DNA from: Methyloceanibacter caenitepidi
GTDB taxonomy: Bacteria > Pseudomonadota > Alphaproteobacteria > Rhizobiales > Methyloligellaceae
DNA length: 64,000 nt
Direction of reading: 5' to 3'
NCBI RefSeq assembly: GCF_000828475.1
Contig: NZ_AP014648.1
Coordinates: forward strand, 2,181,400-2,245,399
In this document: positions 10,544-20,043 of the stretch, in pieces
Position numbering within the stretch: position 1 is the first letter of the stretch
Layout: each line of letters opens with the position of its first letter
Program-made: the position numbers and the translations under genes
The notes under the pieces: model-generated
The model's input: only the letters and a program-made list of their open reading frames with translations
Told to the model about the DNA's origin: nothing
Databases searched by the model: none

Positions 10544-12742
10544 ATGCCGGGGACGGACGACAGACAGGATGACGACGGGCGCGGCTGGCCCCCGGACGCG
10601 TCCACGCGTCCCCCAGGACTGCTGCCACGCCTGGCGCGGTCCCTCACGGATGCTCTGGAGGCCGAGACCGACCGCTGGATCCTGTGGTTGCCTGTCTTCT
10701 TCGCGGGCGGCATAGCGCTCTATTTCGCCCTACCCACGGAGCCGCAGGCCCGCCTAGCTGTCGCATTCGTTCTTGGCGCGCTGGGCATATTCATTTTCGT
10801 CCGTGTATCGCCCGCCGGCGCCGCCTTGGGGCTAGCGCTAATGGCGCTCTCTATGGGTTTTGGGGCCGCCAAACTACGAACGGAACTTGTCCGCGCACCG
10901 GTTCTCCAGGCCGAACTGCGGCACGTGTCCGTGCAAGGCTACGTGGAGACTTTCGAACGACGCAGCGACGCGCGCGACCGGCTGACGATACGCGTAGTCT
11001 CGATCGGCTCGCTGACCCGCGCGGAGGCTCCGGAGCGCGTGCGCGTGACCATCTCCGGCAAGGACACGGCTGTCGCTCCCGGAGAGGCGGTGTCCTTACG
11101 CGCGACCCTGAACCCGCCACCGGAGCCTGTCGCCCCCGGCGACTTCGATTTCGGCCGGCGGGCGTGGTTCCAGCAGCTGGGCGGCATCGGATATGCCACG
11201 GGCCGGGTCAGCCATCTCGACGGCGCTCCGGAACCGCCATTGAGCTTGCGCCTGTGGGCCGGGGTCGACCGGCTTCGTGATGCTGTCGGTGCGCGCATCC
11301 GCGCCGCGCTGCCCGGTGAGGACGGCGCGATTGCCGTGGCCCTGATCACCGGGGAGCGGGGCGGCATTCCGAAACACGTGACCGAGGCCATGCGAGACGC
11401 GGGGCTCGCCCATGTCCTAGCCATTTCCGGCCTGCACATGGTGATCATGGCGGGCAGTGTGTTCTGGCTCGTGCGGGCGTTGCTCGCCGCTGTGCCGGCT
11501 CTGGCACTGCGGTATCCCATCAAGAAATGGGCGGCAGCAACTGCGCTCCTGGCCGCCACGTTCTATTTGGTTCTGTCCGGAGCGGCTGTCCCGACGGTTC
11601 GCGCCTATTTGATGATGAGCATCGTCATGGTCGCGATCCTGCTCGACCGGCCTGCCATTACCATGCGCAACGTCGCCCTGGCGGCACTCGCCATTCTCAC
11701 CTTCTCGCCCGAATCCATGTTCGACCCGAGCTTCCAGATGTCCTTCGCGGCAGTCATCGGCCTTGTGGCCGCCTACGAGGCGCTTTCGGCCCGTGAGCGG
11801 CTGTCTACCGTCGAGACCAGCGCCCTGTGGCGCCGCCTGCGCTGGACTGCCGCGCTCGTGATGGGGGCAGGGCTAACGACGTTGATCGCCGGTACGGCCG
11901 TGGCGCCCTTTGCGGTTTATCACTTCCATCGCATGACCCATTTCGGGATCGCCGCGAACATGATCGTGGCGCCGCTTATCAGCCTACTGATCATGCCGAT
12001 GGCGCTCCTCTCCTTGATCGCCATGCCGTTTGGTCTCGAAGCCTGGCCGCTGCAGGCCATGGGATATGGAATCGAACTCATGGTGGGCACGGCGGCGTGG
12101 GTGGCGTCCTGGCCCGGCGCCGTGACTGTCCTGCCGGATTTGTCGGGCTGGTCGCTCGCGCTCATCGCGCTTGGCGGACTGTGGCTGTGTCTATGGCGAA
12201 CGCGACTGCGGGCACTCGGCCTCGTGATCGCCGGGCTGGGACTGGCGCTGGCGCCCCCGGGCAACCGGCCGGACGTGCTGATCGAGCGCGACGGCAAGAC
12301 CGCCGCCATCCGCGGGGAGGGTGGGCTCATCTTCCCGTCGGCAACGGCGGCGAGTTACAGCGTCGAGAAATGGCTCTTGGCCGACGGCGACGACACCGAT
12401 CCGAAGGTGCTGCCGCCAACAACGCCGTTTCGCTGCGATCCGATCGGCTGCGTGGGCAAGGTCAACGGAAAGACGGTTGCGTTGATTCGGGAATCCGGCG
12501 CCATCGCCGAAGACTGCCGCAGGGCCGATATCGTGATCGCGCCTTTCAAGCTCGGCAAGGCCTGCAAAGCCCCGCGCGTCATCGTGGACCGGGCGGCGCT
12601 GTCGGCCCAAGGCGCGCACGCGCTCTATATCGAAGGATTGTCCATTCGGACGGAGACCGTGGCGGATCACCGCGGAAGACGCCCCTGGTCGCGGCACGCG
12701 AGGTCTCCTGCCACCGATCTGCGCAAAGCTTCGGAACGGTAG
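10544..12742 (+). CDS. comEC: ComEC/Rec2-family competence membrane protein
   Basis: Polytopic inner-membrane protein of 732 residues, related to the DNA-uptake channel ComEC. A pair of hydrophobic segments (about 45-105) precedes a soluble domain (OB-like, DUF4131 type, about 120-225). The competence domain (about 250-560) includes [15 protein letters not shown], the hallmark of the family. The C-terminal region (about 570-732) is soluble but shows no HxHxDH metallo-beta-lactamase motif, so the nuclease-like domain of longer homologues is absent or degenerate. Whether this organism is naturally competent cannot be told; alphaproteobacteria carry this gene widely. Confidence 0.9.
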   Translation: MPGTDDRQDDDGRGWPPDASTRPPGLLPRLARSLTDALEAETDRWILWLPVFFAGGIALYFALPTEPQARLAVAFVLGALGIFIFVRVSPAGAALGLALMALSMGFGAAKLRTELVRAPVLQAELRHVSVQGYVETFERRSDARDRLTIRVVSIGSLTRAEAPERVRVTISGKDTAVAPGEAVSLRATLNPPPEPVAPGDFDFGRRAWFQQLGGIGYATGRVSHLDGAPEPPLSLRLWAGVDRLRDAVGARIRAALPGEDGAIAVALITGERGGIPKHVTEAMRDAGLAHVLAISGLHMVIMAGSVFWLVRALLAAVPALALRYPIKKWAAATALLAATFYLVLSGAAVPTVRAYLMMSIVMVAILLDRPAITMRNVALAALAILTFSPESMFDPSFQMSFAAVIGLVAAYEALSARERLSTVETSALWRRLRWTAALVMGAGLTTLIAGTAVAPFAVYHFHRMTHFGIAANMIVAPLISLLIMPMALLSLIAMPFGLEAWPLQAMGYGIELMVGTAAWVASWPGAVTVLPDLSGWSLALIALGGLWLCLWRTRLRALGLVIAGLGLALAPPGNRPDVLIERDGKTAAIRGEGGLIFPSATAASYSVEKWLLADGDDTDPKVLPPTTPFRCDPIGCVGKVNGKTVALIRESGAIAEDCRRADIVIAPFKLGKACKAPRVIVDRAALSAQGAHALYIEGLSIRTETVADHRGRRPWSRHARSPATDLRKASER

Positions 12743-12775
12743 CTGGGCCCGAAGGGCAGGAACTCAGTAGCGGCG

Positions 12776-13480
12776 CTAGTACCGGCGGATAAGGCCCACG
12801 AGCCGCCCTTGGACCCGCACACGGTCCGGCCCGAAGATACGGGTCTCGTATGCGGGATTGGCGGCCTCCAGCGCGATCGAGTCGCCGCGTCGGCGCAAGC
12901 GCTTCAGCGTGGCTTCTTCCTCGTCCACGAGAGCCACGACGATATCGCCATTATTGGCATCGTCGCACTTGCGGATCAGGATCGTATCGCCCTCGAGAAT
13001 GCCGGCTTCGATCATCGAGTCGCCCTTCACCTCGAGCGCGTAATGCTCGCCCTTGGCCAGAAGCTCCGGCGGCACCTCGATCGTATCCAGCTTGGTCTGA
13101 ATGGCCTCGGCCGGCACACCTGCGGCTATCCGGCCCATGATCGGCAGCGCGATGGTCTGCCCTTCGGAGACCGGATGCGCGGCCGGTGACGCGGCACGCC
13201 CAAGACTGCCTTCGATCACACTCGGTGAGAAACCGCGCCCGCGTGCGGCCACGCTCTGCGGCACCGATTCGGGAAGCTTGATGATTTCCATGGCGCGTGC
13301 CCGGTGGGGCAGACGGCGGACGAACCCGCGTTCTTCCAGTGCCGTGATGAGGCGATGAATGCCGGACTTCGACCGAAGATCCAGAGCTTCCTTCATCTCA
13401 TCGAACGAAGGCGGAACGCCTGACTCCTTCAACCGCTCATGAATGAACATGAGAAGCTCTTTTTGCTTCGGTGTGAGCAT
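12776..13480 (-). CDS. lexA: SOS repressor LexA
   Basis: Repressor and self-cleaving serine protease of the SOS response; 234 residues. The N-terminal winged helix (about 1-66, [17 protein letters not shown]) binds DNA. The cleavage site is Ala120-Gly121 in GRIAAGVP; the Ser155-Lys193 dyad lies in KGDSMIEAG and EATLKRL. The frame continues upstream to 13624, but MLTPKQKEL is the family N-terminus. A GTTC-N7-GTTC box at 13587-13601 in the leader indicates autoregulation. It is convergent with comEC (33-base gap) and downstream of moeA. Confidence 0.96.
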   Translation of the reverse strand: MLTPKQKELLMFIHERLKESGVPPSFDEMKEALDLRSKSGIHRLITALEERGFVRRLPHRARAMEIIKLPESVPQSVAARGRGFSPSVIEGSLGRAASPAAHPVSEGQTIALPIMGRIAAGVPAEAIQTKLDTIEVPPELLAKGEHYALEVKGDSMIEAGILEGDTILIRKCDDANNGDIVVALVDEEEATLKRLRRRGDSIALEAANPAYETRIFGPDRVRVQGRLVGLIRRY

Positions 13481-13586
13481 CTGGCCCCCTATTTGAGCGG
13501 CTCGAACGCGAGCGCCAACCAAACTAGCTTCGGCCACTCTCGGATATGGCCTCGCCCGTATCGTACAAATCGTGAACAGTATAGAT

Positions 13587-13601
13587 GTTCTATTTGTGTT
13601 C
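13587..13601. promoter_or_regulatory. LexA (SOS) box upstream of lexA
   Basis: Direct repeat GTTC-N7-GTTC (GAAC-N7-GAAC on the lexA strand), the established alphaproteobacterial LexA recognition pattern, differing from the E. coli CTGT-N8-ACAG palindrome. It lies 107 bases upstream of the lexA start in an AT-richer stretch of the 205-base gap between moeA and lexA. A further GAAC at 13574-13577 lies just beside it. This is the expected autoregulatory operator. Confidence 0.85.
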
Positions 13602-13685
13602 CGCAAGCGGTACCCGACACACATCGGCCCGAGCGGCGCTTTTGGACGCCTTTTGTTCGTTTGATTCGGGTTGCCGGGGGGTTAA

Positions 13686-14885
13686 CTAGTCCGGAAACGG
13701 AAGGATAGAGACCTTTCCGCCCTCGGGGACGGCAGGGGACGAGGCGGGCTGCACGATGAGGCAGTCCGCGCGGGCCAGGGCTCCCATCAGGGACGAATCC
13801 TGGGAGGGAAGCGGGCGAACGGTGCGCGTACCGTCGCCTGCAAAGGCCGAAATGGCCCGATGATAGGCTTGCCGCGGACCACCCTTGGCAAGTGGGGCGG
13901 CCAGAATCGCCTCTTGTAGGGAATCCTTCCGGCTGTCGCCGAGAAGCGCCCGCAACATTGGCCGCAGGAAGACGAGACCGCAGACCATCCCCGAGACCGG
14001 GTTCCCCGGAAGACCGAGCACACGTGCCTGGCCGAGCCGTCCAGCAAACAGCGGCTTTCCAGGCCGCATGGCCACTTTGGCAAAGTCGAGCTCCATCCCT
14101 ACGTTGGCCAGCGCGCCCGCGACCAAATCGCGATCGCCGACCGAGGCCCCGCCGATCGTCACGAGGATATCCGCATCGGCGCCGCGCGTGATCGCATCCG
14201 CAAGCGCCCGCGCCTCGTCGGGCGCAATCCCAAGATCGACAGGCACGCCGCCCAGCGACTCAACGAGAGCAGTGATGCCGTAACTGACGGACGCCACGAT
14301 CTCGTCGGGACCAGGCATGCTCCCAGGCGGCACGATCTCGTCGCCGGTCGAGAGGATCGCGACACGCGGCTTCCTGCGAACCGGCAGTTCCGCATGGTTC
14401 ATCGCCGCAGCCAGTATGAGCGCGCGGGCGCCAAGTCTCGTTCCCGCCGTCAGCAGCACGTCGCCTTCCATGAAATCCTGACCGCGGGGGCGGATGTGCC
14501 GACCGGCCTCGACCTCCTTGATCAGCACGCTGTCTCCGAGCGCCTCGGTGTCTTCCTGGATCACCACTGTGTCGGCTCCGTCGGGCACCGGCGCGCCCGT
14601 GAAGATCCGGACCGCCTGGCCGGGCTCGAGGATGCCGTCGAAGCGCGCGCCGGCAGCAGACGTCCCCACCAGGGCAAGCGTCGCGGGCAGGGCGCGAACG
14701 TCGGCAACACGGACCGCATAGCCGTCCATGGCCGAAGAATCGAAAGGGGGTTGGGTGAGCGTCGCGCTCAAATCTTCCGCAAGCACCCGGCCTGCGCCAT
14801 GCGCAACCGGAACGCGTTCAACGCCGAGCGCGGTCAATCCCCGAAGGGCCCGTTCAAGCGCGTCCTCGACGGAGATGAGAGCCAT
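13686..14885 (-). CDS. moeA: Molybdopterin molybdenumtransferase MoeA
   Basis: Inserts molybdate into adenylylated molybdopterin in the last step of molybdenum cofactor synthesis; 399 residues, the usual length. The N-terminal domains carry the PPFDSSAMDGYAVR motif. The MogA-like domain shows ILSTGDEIVPPGSMPGPDEI and VTIGGASVGDRDLV. LPGNPVSGMVCGLVFLRP precedes the C-terminal beta domain. The gene begins three bases after moaC on the same strand, so the two are probably co-transcribed with the trp genes. Confidence 0.95.
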   Translation of the reverse strand: MALISVEDALERALRGLTALGVERVPVAHGAGRVLAEDLSATLTQPPFDSSAMDGYAVRVADVRALPATLALVGTSAAGARFDGILEPGQAVRIFTGAPVPDGADTVVIQEDTEALGDSVLIKEVEAGRHIRPRGQDFMEGDVLLTAGTRLGARALILAAAMNHAELPVRRKPRVAILSTGDEIVPPGSMPGPDEIVASVSYGITALVESLGGVPVDLGIAPDEARALADAITRGADADILVTIGGASVGDRDLVAGALANVGMELDFAKVAMRPGKPLFAGRLGQARVLGLPGNPVSGMVCGLVFLRPMLRALLGDSRKDSLQEAILAAPLAKGGPRQAYHRAISAFAGDGTRTVRPLPSQDSSLMGALARADCLIVQPASSPAVPEGGKVSILPFPD

Positions 14886-14888
14886 CGC

Positions 14889-15380
14889 TTAAGGCGCGCG
14901 GAACGTGCCGGAGCGGCCACCCGTCTTCTCGATCAGGCGGATGCCCGAGAAGCTCATGGCCCGGTCCACGGCCTTGCACATATCGTAGAGCGTGAGGCAG
15001 GCGACCGTGACGGCAGTCAACGCCTCCATCTCGACGCCGGTCTTGCCGTCGACCTTCGTCGTCGCCTCGACGCGCAGGCACGCATTCTCACGGTCCGGTG
15101 TAAAATCGACCGTGACCTTCGACAGCGCCAAGGGGTGGCACAGGGGAATAAGGTCCGAGGTTTTCTTTGCACCCATGATGCCGGCGATACGCGCCGTCGC
15201 CAGCACATCGCCCTTGGGCGCCGTCCCGTCCAGGATCATGTCGAGCGTCGCCGGCGCCATAGTGACGAAACCTTCGGCGGTGGCGGTGCGCGAGGTGACA
15301 GCCTTCTCCGACACGTCGACCATGTGGGCCTCGCCGCGCGCGTTGAGATGCGACAGCGGGCTCTTCAAGGGGCTGTTCAT
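14889..15380 (-). CDS. moaC: Cyclic pyranopterin monophosphate synthase MoaC
   Basis: Converts the MoaA product to cyclic pyranopterin monophosphate, an early step of molybdopterin synthesis; 163 residues. Signatures are [35 protein letters not shown] with the active-site Lys, and [12 protein letters not shown] with the catalytic Asp. The ATG overlaps the trpC stop by four bases (ATGA), showing translational coupling to tryptophan genes, a common alphaproteobacterial arrangement. Confidence 0.96.
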   Translation of the reverse strand: MNSPLKSPLSHLNARGEAHMVDVSEKAVTSRTATAEGFVTMAPATLDMILDGTAPKGDVLATARIAGIMGAKKTSDLIPLCHPLALSKVTVDFTPDRENACLRVEATTKVDGKTGVEMEALTAVTVACLTLYDMCKAVDRAMSFSGIRLIEKTGGRSGTFRAP

Positions 15381-16195
15381 TGCGCCGCCTCGGTAGCGGT
15401 TTCCTCGCCCGTCAGGAGCGCGCGGGTCGCGGCAGCCACATCGGGCTTCCGCATTAGGCTCTCGCCCACCAGAAACGTCCGGACGTCGGTACGTGCGAGC
15501 CGCTCAAGATCTGCGTGATGGAAAATGCCGCTCTCTGAGACGACGATACGGTCGCCGGTCACGCGCGGCGCGAGCCGTTCGGTGGTCTCGAGGGTCGTGT
15601 CGAAGGTCTTGAGGTCGCGGTTGTTAATGCCGATAAGCTCGGTCTTGAGCTTCAGGGCGCGCTCGAGCTCCGCCTCGTCATGCACCTCGGCCAGCACATC
15701 CATGCCGAGGTCGCGCGCAGCGTCCTCGAGGTCATGGGCCACGGCATCGTCAAGCGCGGCCATGATGATCAGGATACAGTCCGCCCCGAGAACGCGCGCT
15801 TCGAGCACTTGGTACGGATCGACCATGAAGTCCTTGCGCAACGCGGGCAGGGAACAGGCCGCGCGGGCCATGGTCAGATACTCCGGGTTGCCCTGGAACG
15901 AGGGACCGTCCGTCAGCACAGACAGACATGCCGCGCCGCCGGCCTTGTATGCGACGGCTAGCGTCGGCGGATCGAAATCGGCCCGGATCAGACCTTTCGA
16001 CGGGCTGGCTTTCTTGATTTCGGCGATAAGCCCGAAGTCTCCCGACGCGATCCGCGCCTTCAGCGCGCGAGCGAAACCTCGGGGCTTGTCGGCGGGATCG
16101 AGCTGCGCACGCAAGTCGGCCTCGGAGTGCGTATTCTTCGCAGCCGCAACCTCTTCGCGCTTGTAGGCCAGGATTTTGTCGAGGACCGTCGCCAT
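15377..16195 (-). CDS. trpC: Indole-3-glycerol phosphate synthase
   Basis: TIM-barrel enzyme closing the indole ring from CdRP; 272 residues and a single-function TrpC without a fused TrpF. Characteristic segments are [51 protein letters not shown] and [10 protein letters not shown]. It begins nine bases after trpD and its stop overlaps moaC. Confidence 0.96.
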   Translation of the reverse strand: MATVLDKILAYKREEVAAAKNTHSEADLRAQLDPADKPRGFARALKARIASGDFGLIAEIKKASPSKGLIRADFDPPTLAVAYKAGGAACLSVLTDGPSFQGNPEYLTMARAACSLPALRKDFMVDPYQVLEARVLGADCILIIMAALDDAVAHDLEDAARDLGMDVLAEVHDEAELERALKLKTELIGINNRDLKTFDTTLETTERLAPRVTGDRIVVSESGIFHHADLERLARTDVRTFLVGESLMRKPDVAAATRALLTGEETATEAAQ

Positions 16196-16204
16196 GGGAA
16201 ATCC

Positions 16205-17266
16205 CTATCCGTCCACCTTAGCATTGGTGCGCTCGACAAGCCCCTCCAAAACTTTGAAGGCTTTGCCGCTGTCGATGGACTCGGCGGCAAGCGCGACCCC
16301 GTCGCGTAACGTGTTGGCCTTCCCGGCGACCAGCAGCGCGGCTGCGGCATTCATCAGAACGATATCCCTGATCGGCCCCGGATTGCCCTGGAGCACGGAC
16401 CGGATATGCGCCGCGTTCTCTTCGGCGTCGCCGCCGACGATATCCTCGGGCTTCGCGTCCGGGAGGCCCGCATTACGCGGCGAAATCCGGAACGTGGAGA
16501 CTTGGCCCCGGTCGAGGAGGGCCACCTCGGTGATATTCGTGGTGGTGACCTCGTCGAGACCGTCCAGCCCGTGCACCACCCAAGCGCGCTCGACGCCGAG
16601 GCGCCCGAGGACGCGAGCGATCGGCTCCACATATTTGCCGTCGAACACGCCCACGACCTGATATTTCGTCGACGCCGGGTTGGCCAAGGGGCCGAGCAGA
16701 TTGAAGATCGTCCGTACCCCGAGTTCGCGCCGCACCTTGGCCACATGGCGCATGGCGGCGTGATGGGCCGGGGCGTACATGAAGCCCAAGCCACACTCGG
16801 CGATGCAAGCCTCGATGATCTCGGGCGGGCAGTCGACATTGACGCCCAGGGCGGCGAGCACGTCGGCCGAACCCGAGCGCGAGGAAATCGACTTGTTGCC
16901 GTGTTTGGCCACGGGCACACCGGCGCCTGCCACGACGAACGCGGCGCAGGTCGAGATGTTGTGGGTTCCCTTGGCGTCGCCGCCCGTGCCGCAGGTGTCG
17001 ATCGCGTCCGCGGGCGCTTTGACCGACAAGGCCTTCGCGCGGAGCACGCCGGCGGCGCCGGTGATTTCGGCGACAGTCTCTCCGCGAACATGCATGCCCA
17101 TCAGCAGAGCCCCGATCTGCGCGTCGGTGCCTTCGCCGGACATGATGGCCTCGAACGTCATCGCGGACGCGTTCTGCGACAGCGTCTCGCCTTGGGCGAC
17201 GATCTTGAGTGCCTCCCGTACGACTTCGGACTCCGCTTGAGGAGCGGGCGGGGGGCTAGAGGACAC
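16205..17266 (-). CDS. trpD: Anthranilate phosphoribosyltransferase
   Basis: Transfers phosphoribosyl from PRPP to anthranilate. The glycosyltransferase signatures are [15 protein letters not shown] and [22 protein letters not shown]. With the GTG start at 17266 it has 353 residues, near the family length, and overlaps trpG by 11 bases. An ATG at 17317 would give 370 residues, with 17 extra residues read out of frame inside trpG, and is less likely; the true start is uncertain. The protein is not fused to TrpG, unlike the enterobacterial form. Confidence 0.93.
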   Translation of the reverse strand: MSSSPPPAPQAESEVVREALKIVAQGETLSQNASAMTFEAIMSGEGTDAQIGALLMGMHVRGETVAEITGAAGVLRAKALSVKAPADAIDTCGTGGDAKGTHNISTCAAFVVAGAGVPVAKHGNKSISSRSGSADVLAALGVNVDCPPEIIEACIAECGLGFMYAPAHHAAMRHVAKVRRELGVRTIFNLLGPLANPASTKYQVVGVFDGKYVEPIARVLGRLGVERAWVVHGLDGLDEVTTTNITEVALLDRGQVSTFRISPRNAGLPDAKPEDIVGGDAEENAAHIRSVLQGNPGPIRDIVLMNAAAALLVAGKANTLRDGVALAAESIDSGKAFKVLEGLVERTNAKVDG

Positions 17267-17876
17267 CGGCCGTATCTTTCGCCGGGAGACCGCGGCTGTT
17301 CCGCTCAACGCGGGCAAGGTCCAGGAAGTTCGCGAGCAATTGATGGCCGTACTCGGAGGCGATGCTCTCGGGATGGAACTGAACGCCGTGCACGGGATAG
17401 CTCTTATGCTGCATGCCCATGATGATGCCGTCGGCCGTCTCTGCCGTCACTTCCAGTTCGTCCGGCAGCGTGTCCCGGTCGACGACGAGCGAGTGATACC
17501 GGGTTGCGGAGAAGTCCTGCGGCAGCCCGGCGAAGATGCCTTTGCCCGTGTGGCGCACCTTCGACAGCTTGCCATGCATCAGATAGGGCGCACGCACGAC
17601 CTTCCCGCCATAGACCTGGCCGATGGTCTGATGGCCGAGACACACGCCGAGGATCGGCACGTCGGGCCCGGCACGGCGGACAAGCTCGAGGCAAATGCCG
17701 GCGCGGTCCGGATCGCACGGCCCGGGCGACAGCACGATCGCCTCCGGCCCCTCCGCGAGAACTTCGTCGACCGTCACCTTGTCATTCCGATAGACCTGGG
17801 TTTCCGCACCCAATTCCCCAAGGAAATGAACGAGGTTGTAGGTAAAGCTGTCGTAGTTATCGATCAGGGTCAGCAT
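17256..17876 (-). CDS. trpG: Anthranilate synthase component II (glutamine amidotransferase)
   Basis: Supplies ammonia from glutamine to TrpE; 206 residues from [20 protein letters not shown]. The class I amidotransferase triad is Cys79 ([10 protein letters not shown]), His168 and Glu170 ([12 protein letters not shown]). It is a free subunit, whereas several Rhizobiales fuse TrpE and TrpG. It could also serve folate synthesis as PabA, as known for some TrpG proteins; this is not decided by sequence. A sixA-like gene separates it from trpE. Confidence 0.95.
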   Translation of the reverse strand: MLTLIDNYDSFTYNLVHFLGELGAETQVYRNDKVTVDEVLAEGPEAIVLSPGPCDPDRAGICLELVRRAGPDVPILGVCLGHQTIGQVYGGKVVRAPYLMHGKLSKVRHTGKGIFAGLPQDFSATRYHSLVVDRDTLPDELEVTAETADGIIMGMQHKSYPVHGVQFHPESIASEYGHQLLANFLDLARVERNSRGLPAKDTAGVL

Positions 17877-17924
17877 GGGTTCAGTTATGCCTTGCGCCAA
17901 TGTGCCGTCAAGACCGGCAAGCTG

Positions 17925-18455
17925 TTAGGAGGCGGCGTCTCCCCGTATGTCTCGTGGAGCCAGGAACAGGGACAGGCTGCCGCTCCCCACGTCGACGCTG
18001 GACCACAAGCCGGCCGTGAAGTTGATCACCGCCAGTCCGCCCGTGGGATATTTCTCGGCCAAACGGTCCCGTAGCTCCTTCGGCCCAGCCCCGATCAATC
18101 CGAGGGCCAAGGCCTGGATCTCGGGATTGTGCCCGACCAGCAAGACGCTTCGCGCGCCCGGTTGCAGGTTGCGCAGCATGTCGAGCAGCTGGTCCGGGCT
18201 CGCATGATACAGGGCATCGTCGTAAACCACCTCTGGCTCGATCTTGAGTTCCGGCAACACGAGCGCGAGCGTGTCCACCGTGCGCTGGGCCGACGAGCAC
18301 AGGATCAGCTCCGGATCGATCCCCCGTTTGGACATGGCCCGCCCCATTACCGGCGCATCGCCCATCCCGCGCGCATTCAGCGGCCGTTCCCGGTCGGGAA
18401 GCGCAGGATTCTTCCAGCTCGATTTCGCGTGGCGCAGGAGGCTGAGGGTGAGCAT
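17925..18455 (-). CDS. SixA-like histidine phosphatase
   Basis: Small cytoplasmic phosphatase of the histidine (RHG) superfamily, 176 residues. The N-terminal motif is LLRHAKSSW with catalytic His9; a second conserved His lies in SVLLVGHNPEIQALA. This short form, with RHAK and no export signal, is typical of SixA, which dephosphorylates phosphohistidine proteins (in E. coli, the nitrogen phosphotransferase system). The start at 18455 is chosen because the upstream frame lies within trpE. It sits between trpE and trpG with small gaps, so it is probably transcribed with them. Its substrate here is unknown. Confidence 0.85.
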   Translation of the reverse strand: MLTLSLLRHAKSSWKNPALPDRERPLNARGMGDAPVMGRAMSKRGIDPELILCSSAQRTVDTLALVLPELKIEPEVVYDDALYHASPDQLLDMLRNLQPGARSVLLVGHNPEIQALALGLIGAGPKELRDRLAEKYPTGGLAVINFTAGLWSSVDVGSGSLSLFLAPRDIRGDAAS

Positions 18456-18477
18456 GGTCGAAACCTCCTGGACTCTC

Positions 18478-20043
18478 TTATTGGCCGCGCTTGACCCGGG
18501 CGGCAAACCGGACGGCCTCGTCCGCGGCCTTGAACAGAGCACCGGCCTTGTTGACGCATTCGGTCTGCTCGTTCTCCGGAACGGAGTCTGCCACGATACC
18601 AGCACCGGCCTGTACATACATGACACCGTCTTTCACGACGGAGGTCCGCAACACGATGCAGCTGTCCATTTCGCCGTCGGCGGAGAAATAACCGACGCAG
18701 CCCGCATAGATGCCCCGCGCAGTCTCCTCCAACTCGTCGATGATCTCCATGGCTCGGACTTTCGGCGCACCGGAGACCGTACCGGCGGGGAAGCCCGCCA
18801 TCAGCGCATCGACGGCATCGTATTTCGGCGAGAGCTTCCCGGCGACGTTCGAGACGATGTGCATGACCTGGCTGTAGTACTCCAGGAAGAAGCTGTCGGT
18901 AACCTCAACGCTGCCGACTTCGGCAACGCGGCCGACATCGTTGCGTCCGAGGTCGAGCAGCATGAGATGCTCCGCACATTCCTTCGCATCGGCCAGGAGG
19001 TCTTTCGCCAGCGCCTGATCCTCTTCCGGCGTGCTGCCGCGCGGTCGTGTTCCGGCGATGGGACGAATGGTGACGTCGCCCTTCCGTACACGCACTAAAA
19101 TCTCGGGGCTGGACCCGACCACGGCGAACCCGCCGAAGTTCAGGTAATACAGATAAGGCGACGGGTTCACCCGCCGCAGCGCCCGATAGAGCGAAAACGG
19201 CGGCAACTCGAACGGCGCCTCGAAACGCTGGCTAAGGACGACCTGGAAAATATCGCCGGCGGAGATGTACTCCTTCGCCCGCGCGACCTTCGCCATATAG
19301 GCATCGGGCGGCGTCAAGGCGCGCGGCGCCGGATGGGGCATGTCGTCGGCAAGTTCGGGCTTGTGGGGCAGGGGCTGATCGAGCCGCTCGAGAATAACGT
19401 TCAAACGTTCTCCCGCGCGCGCATAAGCCGCCTTCGCGCTGACGCCCGGCGCAGGCCGGACCGGCGTAACGACGCAAAGCTCGTCCTTCACGCTGTCGAA
19501 GATCACGATCAGCGTGGGGCGCACGAGGATGCTGTCAGGCAGGCCGAGATCGTCGGCGGGCCCATCCGGCAGATTCTCGATCAGCCGCACCGTGTTGTAG
19601 CCCATGAAGCCGAAGATGCCGGCTGCCATGGGCGGCAGCGCATCGGGCAGGGCGATCTTCGACTCCGCCAACAAAGTCCGGAGGCTCTCGAGCGCCGGCT
19701 GCTGGATGGGCGCGAAGGCGTCCGGATCCGATTGCGGGCTCCGATTGACTTCGGCCTTGTTGCCTTGCGCCCGCCAAATCAAGTCCGGCTCGCAGCCGAT
19801 GATGGAATAGCGGCCGCGATTGGACCCACCCTCGACGGACTCGAAGAGAAAGCTGTTCGGCCGCTCATCGGCGATCTTGAGCATGGCCGAGACCGGCGTT
19901 TCCAGATCGGCGACAAGCCGCGTCCACACCACTTGCGGAACGCCCTCTTCGTAAAGGCGCGCAAATGCCGCGTAGTTCGGCTCCATCGGAGCCGAACCGA
20001 CATCGGGCAGGGGCGGGCTCACCGAAGCTGGCGCCGAACTCAT
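18478..20043 (-). CDS. trpE: Anthranilate synthase component I
   Basis: Chorismate-binding subunit of anthranilate synthase, 521 residues. The N-terminal domain contains LFESVEGGSNRGRYSIIG; this region binds feedback tryptophan in the family. The chorismate-binding domain shows GDIFQVVLSQRF, IRPIAGTRPRG, MLLDLGRNDVGRVAEVG and GTVSGAPKVRAMEIIDELE. The ATG overlaps the foldase stop by four bases. No leader peptide or Trp-codon attenuator can exist immediately upstream, since that DNA is coding; regulation, if any, must lie elsewhere. Confidence 0.96.
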   Translation of the reverse strand: MSSAPASVSPPLPDVGSAPMEPNYAAFARLYEEGVPQVVWTRLVADLETPVSAMLKIADERPNSFLFESVEGGSNRGRYSIIGCEPDLIWRAQGNKAEVNRSPQSDPDAFAPIQQPALESLRTLLAESKIALPDALPPMAAGIFGFMGYNTVRLIENLPDGPADDLGLPDSILVRPTLIVIFDSVKDELCVVTPVRPAPGVSAKAAYARAGERLNVILERLDQPLPHKPELADDMPHPAPRALTPPDAYMAKVARAKEYISAGDIFQVVLSQRFEAPFELPPFSLYRALRRVNPSPYLYYLNFGGFAVVGSSPEILVRVRKGDVTIRPIAGTRPRGSTPEEDQALAKDLLADAKECAEHLMLLDLGRNDVGRVAEVGSVEVTDSFFLEYYSQVMHIVSNVAGKLSPKYDAVDALMAGFPAGTVSGAPKVRAMEIIDELEETARGIYAGCVGYFSADGEMDSCIVLRTSVVKDGVMYVQAGAGIVADSVPENEQTECVNKAGALFKAADEAVRFAARVKRGQ

